This document shows positions 36,874 through 44,779 of a stretch of DNA of 64,000 nucleotides, one piece after another. Numbering within the stretch: the first letter of the stretch is position 1; each line of letters opens with the position of its first letter. The notes under the pieces were generated by a model. That model was given only the letters and a program-made list of their open reading frames with translations, was not told the origin of the DNA and did no database searches. The translations under genes were made by a program, and so were the position numbers. This stretch comes from JAJNPS01 sp031378845. GTDB lineage: Bacteria > Pseudomonadota > Alphaproteobacteria > Rhodobacterales > Rhodobacteraceae. The stretch covers positions 480,974 through 544,973 of the forward strand of contig JANNES010000015.1 of NCBI GenBank assembly GCA_031378845.1, in the 5' to 3' direction.

Positions 36874-37296
36874 TTCTGCTTTAACCGACGTTCGCCAAGT
36901 AGAACGACTTCTTATTCAAGGTCCGTCAGTTCCGCGCACCGGTCAAGTCTTTCTGGTTGGCCGTACGATGTCGTTGGCATCCGGAGCGCGTGCCTGACCT
37001 GGCTTGTGGTCTCGGTGACGGGTTTGGCCCGGTTTTCGGTCTGATCGGCACGCAGCGAACGCTCCGTGCGTTGAGGTTCTCCCCCGATAGCCCCCCGCTA
37101 TCATTGTCCCAACGCGCCGATCAAGCCGTTACGAGCCGGTTACAAACCGCATGCTAACTGCTTAAACGCACAGCCCCCACCATCCTCCCAACGCGCCCCG
37201 CAAATCCTGAAGGTGCTAAGTCTTCGGTAAACGAAAACATCAAGTATCTGACAAAAAAACAAAAATCCGTCCCGGCTCTGTACTACAGGACCCCCT
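36874..37296. other. Intergenic stretch of 423 bases without a recognisable gene
   Basis: No convincing coding frame, RNA gene or palindrome is seen. It is lower in G+C near the GT87-like gene, and contains an AGGA ribosome site for the acetyltransferase at its right end. It probably holds promoters for the two divergent genes. Confidence 0.6.
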
Positions 37297-37914
37297 ATGA
37301 CCAAACTCTCCGCCACAAGCCCCCTGATCCAGCCTGGCAGCACCATCACCAACGCCACTTTCGGGGCCTATTGCGAGGTCGGGGCAGGCAGCCGGATCAT
37401 CAATTCCACCTTCGAAGACTACGCTTATTGTGACCGCCAGTCCGATATCGCCAACACCACCGTGGGCAAGTTTTCCAACATCGCGGCGATGACCCGGATC
37501 GGGCCGACCGACCATCCGATGGACCACGCAAGCCTGCACCACTTTCTCTACCGCTCCAGTTACTACTGGGACGACGCCGAGGATGATCCAGAGTTTTTCA
37601 AGGCCCGCGCCACCCGGCGCACCCTGATCGGCCCCGACACCTGGATCGGTCACGGCGCGATCATCAAGCCCGAGGTCACCATCGGCGCGGGATCCGTCAT
37701 CGCCGCGGGTGCCGTCGTGACCCGCGATGTGCCACCCTACATGATCGTGGCAGGCCTGCCCGCCACCCCGATGCGCCCCCGCTTTGCCCCCGCCATCGCG
37801 GACCGCCTGATGGCGCTGGCATGGTGGGACTGGGACCACAGCCGCCTGCGCGCTACGCTGCAGGATTTCCGGACGCTCAAGGCCGAGGCGTTCCTTGAGA
37901 CATACGGCGGCTAG
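37297..37914 (+). CDS. Phosphonate-cluster hexapeptide acetyltransferase
   Basis: A 205-residue left-handed beta-helix protein with hexapeptide repeats (TITNATFGAYCEVGAGSRI, LIGPDTWIGHGAIIKPEVTI, GAGSVIAAGAVVTRDVPPYM) and a His-containing active site. This family occurs in phn operons and is thought to acetylate aminophosphonates or related intermediates; the acceptor is not established for this protein. It starts with an AGGA site 6 bases upstream. Its stop overlaps the convergent phnF stop by 4 bases. Confidence 0.9.
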   Translation: MTKLSATSPLIQPGSTITNATFGAYCEVGAGSRIINSTFEDYAYCDRQSDIANTTVGKFSNIAAMTRIGPTDHPMDHASLHHFLYRSSYYWDDAEDDPEFFKARATRRTLIGPDTWIGHGAIIKPEVTIGAGSVIAAGAVVTRDVPPYMIVAGLPATPMRPRFAPAIADRLMALAWWDWDHSRLRATLQDFRTLKAEAFLETYGG

Positions 37915-38624
37915 TCCGGAGATACCGTCAGTGTCACCCGATCGCCGGCGAACCATGTTGTGCCATACTCGACCGGAACCCCCGCTGCATCGACGTTCAC
38001 CGCCACCGACCGCAAGATCGGCGCGCCCACAGACACCTGCAAGGTCAGCGCCTGCACCGGAGTGGCCAGCTTGGCGGTCAGCCTGGTCGAGGCGCGGGTA
38101 TAGTCCGTGACGCCGCATGCCGTCAGCGCCGTCGTCACCGAGGCCGTTTCGGCCATACGCTCCAACAGGCCCGCAAACCGCGCGGCTGGAAACACCGACC
38201 GGAAACTCGCGAGCGCCTGCCCGTCCGCCAGCGACACGCCCTCGATCACATGCACCTGCGCGCCCGCGTCCAACCCCAGTGCCTCAGCCTCTTTGACATT
38301 GCAGGCCCGAGTCTCAAGCCGGCTGATGCGGCGCGACGGGATGCGGCCCATGCTGGTGATGTTGTGGTGGAACCGCACCCGACGCCCCAGCGCATATTCT
38401 GTGGGCCGCTGGGCCACAAACACACCCGCGCCGCGCCTCGCATGCACCACACCGGCCTTGGCCAAAGCCGCCAGCGCATGCCGCACCGTATGCCGATTGA
38501 CCCCGAACCGGCTGGCCAATGCCGCCTCGGTCGGCAGCTTGTCTCCGGGCGCATAATGCGCTTGGGCGATCTCGCTGGTGATGGTGTCACTGATGGACTT
38601 CCAGATTACCGTTCTTGGCATCAT
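37911..38624 (-). CDS. phnF: GntR-family phosphonate utilisation regulator
   Basis: A 237-residue repressor-type protein. The N-terminal winged helix (YAPGDKLPTEAALASRFGVN, RHTVRHALAALAKAGVVHARRG) is followed by a UTRA ligand domain of the HutC subfamily (GRRVRFHHNITSMGRIPSRR, LRSVAVNVDAAGVPVEYGTT), matching PhnF. Two adjacent ATG codons start it, behind an ACGGGG site. It is divergent from phnG, and the 28-bp inverted repeat between them is the likely operator. Confidence 0.94.
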   Translation of the reverse strand: MMPRTVIWKSISDTITSEIAQAHYAPGDKLPTEAALASRFGVNRHTVRHALAALAKAGVVHARRGAGVFVAQRPTEYALGRRVRFHHNITSMGRIPSRRISRLETRACNVKEAEALGLDAGAQVHVIEGVSLADGQALASFRSVFPAARFAGLLERMAETASVTTALTACGVTDYTRASTRLTAKLATPVQALTLQVSVGAPILRSVAVNVDAAGVPVEYGTTWFAGDRVTLTVSPD

Positions 38625-38688
38625 CGCACCCCGTCACAAAAATTTCACAACACGCCGGTTGCGATCAGTCTTCGGCCACGCTAGAAAG

Positions 38689-38716
38689 TTGTCTAGTTGT
38701 ATACTGATCTAGACAA
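38689..38716. promoter_or_regulatory. Probable PhnF operator (inverted repeat)
   Basis: TTGTCTAG, 12 bases, then CTAGACAA: perfect 8-bp arms midway between phnF and phnG, ending 23 bases before the phnG start. A TATACT hexamer in the spacer could be a -10 box, so binding would block initiation. Confidence 0.7.
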
Positions 38717-38739
38717 ATCCGCAAGTTGTCGAGGACGCC

Positions 38740-39192
38740 ATGCTCGAGCCCACAAAAAGCAACCAAGCCGACCGCCGGGAATGGATGTCCCTTGTGGCAA
38801 AGGCGCGACCCGATGCGCTGAAAGCCTTGCTCCCCGACCTGCCAGAAACCAGCGTTCTGCGTCCGCCGGAGATCGGTGCCGTGATGGTGCAGGGACGAAT
38901 TGGCGGCACAGGTTCTGCCTTCAGTTTTGGCGAGATGTCAGTCACGCGCTGTTCGGTTCAGCTGACCGGCGGGGTCGTCGGGCATGCCTATGTGCAGGGG
39001 CGCAACAGGGATCATGCGATGCGCGCAGCGGTTCTGGACGCGCTGATGCAGACCGACGAAAGCGTGCGGCTGCGCGCCGAGGTCATCGCCCCGCTGCAAG
39101 CACAGGCCGAGGCCGTGCGTGCCACCCGCGCAGGCAAGGCCGCCGCCACCAAAGTCGAGTTTTTCACCATGGTGCGCGGAGAGGACAAATGA
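38740..39192 (+). CDS. phnG: C-P lyase complex subunit PhnG
   Basis: Component of the PhnGHIJ core complex that couples phosphonate to ATP and cleaves the C-P bond. The 150-residue protein carries the family stretches QGRIGGTGSAFSFGEMSVTR and GHAYVQGRNRDHAMRAA. First gene of the phnGHI-JKLN run; its stop overlaps the phnH start as ATGA. The preceding inverted repeat is the presumed operator. Confidence 0.96.
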   Translation: MLEPTKSNQADRREWMSLVAKARPDALKALLPDLPETSVLRPPEIGAVMVQGRIGGTGSAFSFGEMSVTRCSVQLTGGVVGHAYVQGRNRDHAMRAAVLDALMQTDESVRLRAEVIAPLQAQAEAVRATRAGKAAATKVEFFTMVRGEDK

Positions 39193-39758
39193 CGCCCGAC
39201 GCCCTGCTGGGGGGATTTGAAGACCCCGCGATCCAGTCTGCCCGCGCCTTTCGCGCGCTGTTGCAGTCAATTGCGCGACCGGGAACGATCTGGCCGGTCA
39301 CCGGGGCCGCGCCGCCAGCGCCGTTGTCTGTTGCGGCGGGGCTTGTGCTTTTGACCCTGACCGATGGCACGACGCCGGTGCACCTCGCGGGGCAGACCGA
39401 CTGCCAGATGGTGCGCGACTGGATCAGCTTTCACACCGGTGCGCCCTTGTGCGGTGCCGAAAAGGCTGCGTTTGCCCTTGGCAGCTGGGCTGATTTGCAG
39501 CCTGTGCACCGGTTTCCGGTCGGCCTGCCGGACTATCCTGATCGGTCGGTCACGCTGATCGTCGAGGTCAGCGACCTTGGATCGCAAGGCGCGCGCCTTA
39601 CCGGCCCCGGCATCAAGGACTGTGCCAACCTTTCATTGCCCGAGACTGCCGCCTTCCGTGCCAACCGTGCGCTTTTTCCGTTGGGCTTTGACGCCTACCT
39701 GACCTGCGGGTCCAATGTTGCAGGCCTGCCAAGGTCTACAGTCGTGGAGGACATCTGA
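39189..39758 (+). CDS. phnH: C-P lyase complex subunit PhnH
   Basis: Core-complex subunit, 189 residues, close to E. coli PhnH (194). GGFEDPAIQSARAFRALLQ at the start and the FPLGFDAYLTCG stretch near the end are typical. An in-frame open region reaches upstream to 38697 but the real start is the ATG at 39189, coupled to the phnG stop. It overlaps phnI by one base. Confidence 0.95.
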   Translation: MTPDALLGGFEDPAIQSARAFRALLQSIARPGTIWPVTGAAPPAPLSVAAGLVLLTLTDGTTPVHLAGQTDCQMVRDWISFHTGAPLCGAEKAAFALGSWADLQPVHRFPVGLPDYPDRSVTLIVEVSDLGSQGARLTGPGIKDCANLSLPETAAFRANRALFPLGFDAYLTCGSNVAGLPRSTVVEDI

Positions 39759-40846
39759 TGTATGTCGCCGTCAAGGGTGGCGAGCGTGCCATCGACAATG
39801 CCCATGCCTGGCTGGCCGAGGAACGGCGTGGCGACACAAGCGTCGCCGAGCTGTCTATCGGCCAGATCCGCGAACAACTGGCACTGGCGGTCAATCGCGT
39901 GATGGCCGAGGGCTCGCTGTTCGATCCGGATCTTGCCGCACTGGCGATCAAGCAGGCGCGTGGCGATCTGATCGAGGCGGTTTTTCTGATCCGCGCTTAC
40001 CGGACGACCTTGCCGCGTCTGGGGTCCTCAAACCCCGTCGACACCGAGACGATGGCGGTGGATCGGCGCATCTCGGCCACGTTCAAGGACCTTCCTGGTG
40101 GGCAGGTTCTGGGGCCGACCTTTGACTACACGCACAGGCTGCTGGATTTCTGTCTGGCGGCACAGGGAGCCCCCTTGTCCGCCGCCGCCACCCTGCCCGC
40201 CACCGCTGCCCCCGTTCCGCGCGTCATGTCCATGCTCGACCGCGACGGGCTGATCGAGGCTCCGGGCGCCTATGGCACCGACGCGCCGCCCGACCTGACC
40301 CGCACGCCGATGGAACTGCCCGCCTCGCGCCCCTTGCGGCTGCAGGCGATCACGCGCGGGGATGAGGGGTTCATCCTGTCGATGGCCTATTCGACCCAGC
40401 GCGGCTATGGGCGCACCCATGCTTTCGTGGGAGAACTCAGGATCGGCCGCGTGGCGGTCGAGATGGACATCCCCGAACTGGGTTTCGCCATCGAGATCGG
40501 CGAGATCGAACTGACGGAATGCGAAACGGTCAACCAGTTCACAGGGTCGAAAACCGAACCCCCGCAATTCACGCGCGGCTACGGGTTGGTCTTTGGCCAG
40601 TCCGAACGCAAGGCCATCGCGATGAGCCTTGTCGACCGTGCCCTGCGTTGGGAAGAGCTGGGCGAGGAGTTCGTCGGCGCCCCCGCGCAGGACGAGGAAT
40701 TCGTGCTGATGCATTGCGACAACATCCAGGCGACCGGGTTCTTGGAACACATCAAACTGCCGCACTACGTCGATTTCCAGTCCGAACTTGAACTCGTGCG
40801 CCGCCTGCGGTCAAAGGCGATCCGGATGCAGGAGGCTGCGGAATGA
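39758..40846 (+). CDS. phnI: C-P lyase complex subunit PhnI
   Basis: Nucleosidase-type subunit that, with PhnG, H and L, forms alpha-D-ribose 1-methylphosphonate 5-triphosphate from ATP and phosphonate. The 362-residue length matches the family (E. coli 354). MYVAVKGGERAIDNAH and VLMHCDNIQATGFLEHIKLPHY are family landmarks. It overlaps phnH by one base. Downstream the next phn gene does not begin until 41127, leaving an unusual 280-base gap for this otherwise tightly packed operon. Confidence 0.97.
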   Translation: MYVAVKGGERAIDNAHAWLAEERRGDTSVAELSIGQIREQLALAVNRVMAEGSLFDPDLAALAIKQARGDLIEAVFLIRAYRTTLPRLGSSNPVDTETMAVDRRISATFKDLPGGQVLGPTFDYTHRLLDFCLAAQGAPLSAAATLPATAAPVPRVMSMLDRDGLIEAPGAYGTDAPPDLTRTPMELPASRPLRLQAITRGDEGFILSMAYSTQRGYGRTHAFVGELRIGRVAVEMDIPELGFAIEIGEIELTECETVNQFTGSKTEPPQFTRGYGLVFGQSERKAIAMSLVDRALRWEELGEEFVGAPAQDEEFVLMHCDNIQATGFLEHIKLPHYVDFQSELELVRRLRSKAIRMQEAAE

Positions 40847-40848
40847 CG

Positions 40849-41076
40849 CTAGTCGCCCCCGCCGCCATCGCTGCCACCGGCATCGCCATCGCTGCCGCCA
40901 CGCGGGTCCCCTTTGGGCGTTGTCATGGCGCTGGCACTCGGAGCAGTACTATCGCCGCTGTTGTCCCGGCTGAACACGCCCGGGCGGCCATGGGCGCGAT
41001 CGCGCAACCAGCGCCGGATCATCACGACGACGACAACGGCAGCGGCCAGCGCGAGGATGGTCCCGATCTTTGGCAT
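40849..41076 (-). CDS. Small membrane protein, antisense within the phn operon
   Basis: Not recognised. A 75-residue frame opens with MPKIGTILALAAAVVVVVMI, a clear single transmembrane segment, then RRWLRDR and a Gly/Ser/Asp-rich tail ending in SDGGGGD. AAAGG lies 7 bases before the ATG. It occupies almost exactly the phnI-phnJ gap. The plus-strand frames of the same DNA look like no known protein. A real gene inverted in the operon or an antisense transcript are both possible. Confidence 0.5.
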   Translation of the reverse strand: MPKIGTILALAAAVVVVVMIRRWLRDRAHGRPGVFSRDNSGDSTAPSASAMTTPKGDPRGGSDGDAGGSDGGGGD

Positions 41077-41126
41077 TTCGTTGCCTTTCGTGTCCCGCGT
41101 CGCACCGCCACTGTAAGGCTGATGTC

Positions 41127-41996
41127 ATGACCGAGCAGGCCTACAACTTCGCATATCTCGACGAACAGACCAAGCGCATGATCCGCCGCGCGATCCTCAA
41201 AGGCATCGCGGTGCCGGGCTATCAGGTACCTTTTGCCAGCCGCGAGATGCCGATGCCCTACGGCTGGGGCACCGGCGGGGTGCAGGTGACGGCGGCCTGC
41301 CTGACCCCACAGGACCGGCTCAAGGTGATCGACCAGGGCGCGGATGACACAACGAACGCCGTCTCGATCCGCCGGTTCTTTCAACGGACCACCGGTGTCG
41401 CGGTGACCGAGGCGACGGCGGAGGCCACCATCATCCAGACCCGCCACCGCATCCCCGAGGCCGCCCTGACCGAGGCGCAGATCCTCGTCTACCAGGTGCC
41501 GATCCCGGAGCCGCTGCGGTTTCTCGAACCGCGCGAAACCGAGACGCGCAAGATGCACGAGCTGGAGGAATACGGGCTCATGCATGTCAAGCTCTACGAG
41601 GACATCGCGCGGCACGGGCAGATTGCCACGTCCTATGCCTATCCGGTCAAGGTCGAAGGGCGATATGTGATGGACCCCTCGCCGATTCCGAAATTCGACA
41701 ACCCCAAGCTGGGCGGGAATGCCGCGATCCAGCTGTTCGGGGCGGGGCGCGAACAGCGCATTTACGCGCTGCCACCCTATACCAATGTGGTCAGCCTTGA
41801 TTTTGACGACCACCCGTTTGATGCGAGCAAAGTGCCGCATGATTGCGATCTGTGCAGGGCGGGCGATACCTATCTGGACGAGGTGATCACCGACGATCAG
41901 GGAAGCCGGATGTATGTCTGCTCTGACACCGATCACTGCGCCTCGCGACGGGCGGCCGGGCACAAAGGGCGGCTTGCCCCGCCGGAGGCATCGTGA
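41127..41996 (+). CDS. phnJ: Alpha-D-ribose 1-methylphosphonate 5-phosphate C-P-lyase
   Basis: Radical-SAM catalytic subunit that breaks the C-P bond, releasing methane or another hydrocarbon and a cyclic ribose phosphate. The 289-residue protein retains the essential Cys pattern CX2CX21CX5C, in DCDLCRAG...YVCSDTDHC, as in E. coli PhnJ. YNFAYLDEQTKRMIRRAILK opens the protein. ATG 41127 is chosen by family alignment; the open frame starts 19 codons earlier. It overlaps phnK by one base. Confidence 0.97.
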   Translation: MTEQAYNFAYLDEQTKRMIRRAILKGIAVPGYQVPFASREMPMPYGWGTGGVQVTAACLTPQDRLKVIDQGADDTTNAVSIRRFFQRTTGVAVTEATAEATIIQTRHRIPEAALTEAQILVYQVPIPEPLRFLEPRETETRKMHELEEYGLMHVKLYEDIARHGQIATSYAYPVKVEGRYVMDPSPIPKFDNPKLGGNAAIQLFGAGREQRIYALPPYTNVVSLDFDDHPFDASKVPHDCDLCRAGDTYLDEVITDDQGSRMYVCSDTDHCASRRAAGHKGRLAPPEAS

Positions 41997-42796
41997 TGGG
42001 TCTTGTCGAGACGGAACTGACGACTCAATCCGGTCCCTTGCTGTCGGTGCGGGCGCTGAGCAAGCATTACGGCGCACGGATCGGCTGCGCGGATGTGTCC
42101 TTTGATCTCTGGCCCGGCGAAGTCTTGGGCGTCGTTGGCGAAAGCGGGTCGGGCAAATCGACGATGCTGTCCTGCCTTGCGGGGCATCTGCGGCCCGATA
42201 CCGGGCGGGTGCTGTTCGACGTGGACCGCACGTTGCGCGACACCGTCACGATGGCTGAGGCCGCCCGGCGGCGTTTGATGCGCACCGACTGGGCCTATGT
42301 CCACCAGAACCCGCGCGACGGGTTGCGGATGGGCGTCAGCGCAGGCGGCAATGTGGGTGAACGCCTGATGGCTGTGGGCGCGCGCCATTACGGCGATATC
42401 CGCGCCAAGGCGACCGACTGGCTGGACCGGGTGGAAATTGCCGCCGACCGTATCGACGACCGGCCAAGCGCGTTCTCGGGCGGCATGCAGCAGCGCCTTC
42501 AGATCGCGCGCAATCTGGTGACCGGCCCGCGCCTTGTGCTGATGGATGAGCCGACGGGGGGCCTTGATGTCTCGGTCCAGGCGCGGCTTTTGGACCTGAT
42601 GCGGGGCCTTGTGCGCGATCTGGGCCTGTCGGTGATCATCGTGACGCATGACCTTGCGGTGGTCCGGCTGCTGGCCGACCGGCTCATGGTGATGAAATCG
42701 GGCTATGTGGTGGAACAGGGCCTGACCGATCAGGTTCTGGACGATCCGCAGCACGGCTATACGCAGCTTTTGGTGTCCTCGGTTTTGCAGGTCTAG
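41996..42796 (+). CDS. phnK: C-P lyase ABC-type subunit PhnK
   Basis: ATP-binding protein that docks on the C-P lyase core, 266 residues. Walker A GESGSGKST, signature FSGGMQQRLQIARNL, Walker B LVLMDEPTGGLD and switch VTHD are intact, and the Asp-Arg-rich insert after Walker A fits PhnK. Start ATG 41996 has GGAGG seven bases upstream; a GTG one codon before is also possible. phnL follows after 3 bases. Confidence 0.95.
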   Translation: MGLVETELTTQSGPLLSVRALSKHYGARIGCADVSFDLWPGEVLGVVGESGSGKSTMLSCLAGHLRPDTGRVLFDVDRTLRDTVTMAEAARRRLMRTDWAYVHQNPRDGLRMGVSAGGNVGERLMAVGARHYGDIRAKATDWLDRVEIAADRIDDRPSAFSGGMQQRLQIARNLVTGPRLVLMDEPTGGLDVSVQARLLDLMRGLVRDLGLSVIIVTHDLAVVRLLADRLMVMKSGYVVEQGLTDQVLDDPQHGYTQLLVSSVLQV

Positions 42797-42799
42797 GCG

Positions 42800-43483
42800 A
42801 TGATCACAGTTTCCAACCTTTCCAAGGTCTTTACCCTGCACAATCAGGGCGGCGTGGTCATTCCCGTGATGGTCGGGGCGGCGTTTGACGTTGCGCGCGG
42901 AGAATGCGTCGGGCTGACCGGCCAGTCAGGCGCGGGCAAATCCACGCTGATGCGGATGGTCTATGGCAACTACCTTGCCGCGTCGGGCAGTATCATGGTG
43001 GGTGGCACCGATGTCGCCCGCGCCACCCCGCGCGAGATCATCGCGCTGCGCCGCCAGACGCTGGGCCATGTCAGCCAGTTCCTGCGTGTCGTGCCCCGTG
43101 TACCGACCATCGAGGTGGTCGCCGAACCCCTGCTGCAACTGGGCGTGTCCGCCGCTGCCGCCCGCGACCGCGCCACGGATTTGCTCTGCCGCCTGAACAT
43201 CCCTGAACGGCTGTGGTCGCTGTCGCCGACGACCTTTTCGGGCGGCGAACAACAGCGCGTCAACATCGCGCGCGGCTTTGCGCATGCCTACCCCGCGATG
43301 CTGCTGGACGAGCCTACCGCGAGCCTTGATGTTGTCAACCGCGAGGTCGTGCTGACCCTGATCGAAGAGGCCAAGGCACGCGGGGCCGCAATCATCGGAA
43401 TTTTCCACGACGAGGCCGCCCGTGCGCGTGTTTGCGACCGGCTGATCGACGTGACGGCGTTCACGCCGGGCATCGCCGCATGA
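42800..43483 (+). CDS. phnL: C-P lyase ABC-type subunit PhnL
   Basis: Second ABC-type ATPase of the complex, 227 residues, required for the first reaction. Walker A GQSGAGKSTL, signature FSGGEQQRVNIARGFA and Walker B AMLLDEPTASLD are present, with FHDEAARARVCDR as the PhnL-type end. It overlaps the phnN start by 4 bases. Confidence 0.95.
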   Translation: MITVSNLSKVFTLHNQGGVVIPVMVGAAFDVARGECVGLTGQSGAGKSTLMRMVYGNYLAASGSIMVGGTDVARATPREIIALRRQTLGHVSQFLRVVPRVPTIEVVAEPLLQLGVSAAAARDRATDLLCRLNIPERLWSLSPTTFSGGEQQRVNIARGFAHAYPAMLLDEPTASLDVVNREVVLTLIEEAKARGAAIIGIFHDEAARARVCDRLIDVTAFTPGIAA

Positions 43484-44013
43484 CGCCAGAGCTGATTGCT
43501 GTTGTCGGCCCGTCGGGGGCTGGCAAGGACACGTTGATGATGGCGGCGGCCAAAGCAAGGCCCGACCTGCTGATCGTACGCCGCGTCATCACCCGACCCG
43601 AGGCGGCAGGCGGCGAGGACTTCGAAGGCGTCAGCGACCACGCGTTTGCCGCGCGCAAGGCCGCCGGACAATTTGCACTGGACTGGCAGGCGCATGGCCT
43701 GTCCTACGGCATCCCCAAGGATCAGCTCTCCCGCCCCGGTCTGATCCTTTTTAACGGATCGCGCGCGATGCTGTCCGCAGCAAAAGCGCAGTTTCCCGGC
43801 TTGCAGTTTCTTCTGGTCACCGCCCCTGTGCCGGTTCTGGCCGCACGCCTCGCTGCGCGGGGACGCGAAACCGCAGCGGACATCGTGGTGCGGCTTGAGC
43901 GTGCAAGTTTCACGCTGCCGCCCGGGATCGCCGCAACCGTCGTCGTGAACGACGGCACGCTGGCCGAAGGCGTCACGCGGTTCCTTGCGGCCCTTCAGCA
44001 AGAAAGGGCATAA
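43480..44013 (+). CDS. phnN: Ribose 1,5-bisphosphokinase
   Basis: Phosphorylates ribose 1,5-bisphosphate to PRPP, the salvage end of the pathway. The 177-residue guanylate-kinase-like protein has P-loop GPSGAGKDTL near residues 9-18 and RRVITRPEAAGGEDFEGVS typical of PhnN. The ATG at 43480 overlaps the phnL stop; the frame is open 16 codons earlier. It converges with DUF1045, overlapping by 19 bases. Confidence 0.95.
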   Translation: MTPELIAVVGPSGAGKDTLMMAAAKARPDLLIVRRVITRPEAAGGEDFEGVSDHAFAARKAAGQFALDWQAHGLSYGIPKDQLSRPGLILFNGSRAMLSAAKAQFPGLQFLLVTAPVPVLAARLAARGRETAADIVVRLERASFTLPPGIAATVVVNDGTLAEGVTRFLAALQQERA

Positions 44014-44684
44014 CGCTGCCTCAAATGAAAGCGCCCCTGATCATCCTCGCCAAAGAGGCAAATGTCGTCGATCACGAATGGTTTGGGCACGACGGGCGCG
44101 AAATGCGCCTGCACGACCGGAAACACGGTCGCGGCGTCCGCAGCACGCAACCGCCCGGTCAGCGTCAGATGGAACTGGAACAACTCCATCACATGGGGAT
44201 AGCCCCAGCGCATCAGATAGTCGCGTTGCCGGGGCGTCAGGCTGTCGGGCCTGCGGCGCGCAATCTCATCGGCGTTCAGCGGCGCACGCAAGCTATCGGT
44301 CGCCTCAATGATCCGCTGCGCCAGCGATTGCAGCGCAGATGTGTCGCCCACAGGTGTAAACGCCAGAAACCCATCAAGGTTGTGCACCTGCAGACCGTCC
44401 AGCGTGACAGCGCGCAAGGCCCGTACCATGCCCGCCAGATGCCGGTGCAGCTCCGCCTCATCGACGCCTTTGGCCAGCCGGAAGGGCGCACGCAGGGTGC
44501 CATGAAACCCATATTTGCGCGGATCTGCCGTAAGGTCCTGCAAGGGGATGGGCAGGTCTGCGATATCGGGCTGCGTCACGGGCTTTCCAAAAGCCGCGTC
44601 CCGGCCAAGCCAAGCCGCAGCGCGGTCCGCAAAGGGTCCGGGCGGGGGCGCGTAATACACCGCGTATCGTTTCATCTGGCTCAT
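43995..44684 (-). CDS. DUF1045 phosphonate-cluster protein, 2H phosphoesterase fold
   Basis: A 229-residue protein of a family found in phn operons. Two HxT motifs, HGTLRAPF near residue 60 and HLTLTGRL near 168, mark the 2H phosphodiesterase fold. Since PhnP (the cyclic-ribose phosphodiesterase) is absent from this window, this protein is a natural candidate to open the 1,2-cyclic phosphate formed by PhnJ; that is inference. It is transcribed on the opposite strand to phnN and phnM, and its start faces the palindrome before phnM. Confidence 0.9.
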   Translation of the reverse strand: MSQMKRYAVYYAPPPGPFADRAAAWLGRDAAFGKPVTQPDIADLPIPLQDLTADPRKYGFHGTLRAPFRLAKGVDEAELHRHLAGMVRALRAVTLDGLQVHNLDGFLAFTPVGDTSALQSLAQRIIEATDSLRAPLNADEIARRRPDSLTPRQRDYLMRWGYPHVMELFQFHLTLTGRLRAADAATVFPVVQAHFAPVVPKPFVIDDICLFGEDDQGRFHLRQRYALSC

Positions 44685-44706
44685 ATCGCGCGAACTATGC
44701 GGTTGA

Positions 44707-44724
44707 TGTCACAAGCCTGTGACA
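44707..44724. promoter_or_regulatory. Perfect palindrome/Pho-box-like site between DUF1045 and phnM
   Basis: TGTCACA, four bases (AGCC), then TGTGACA: perfect 7-bp arms. The same bases read as a direct repeat, ATGTCAC-N4-CTGTGAC, one mismatch per half from a Pho box. It lies 22 bases from the DUF1045 start and 55 bases before phnM. Confidence 0.6.
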
Positions 44725-44779
44725 GGTTAAATGTATTGCAAATCCCTTGCCGCGCCATGCTCCATCAGGATCGCCCCGA

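Noticed and set aside
38697..39758. A single 353-residue protein ending as PhnH
   Set aside because: Its first half is phnG read in the wrong frame; PhnH starts at 39189.
40843..41130. Plus-strand 95-codon frame between phnI and phnJ
   Set aside because: Composition is not protein-like, whereas the minus strand has a membrane segment and a ribosome site.
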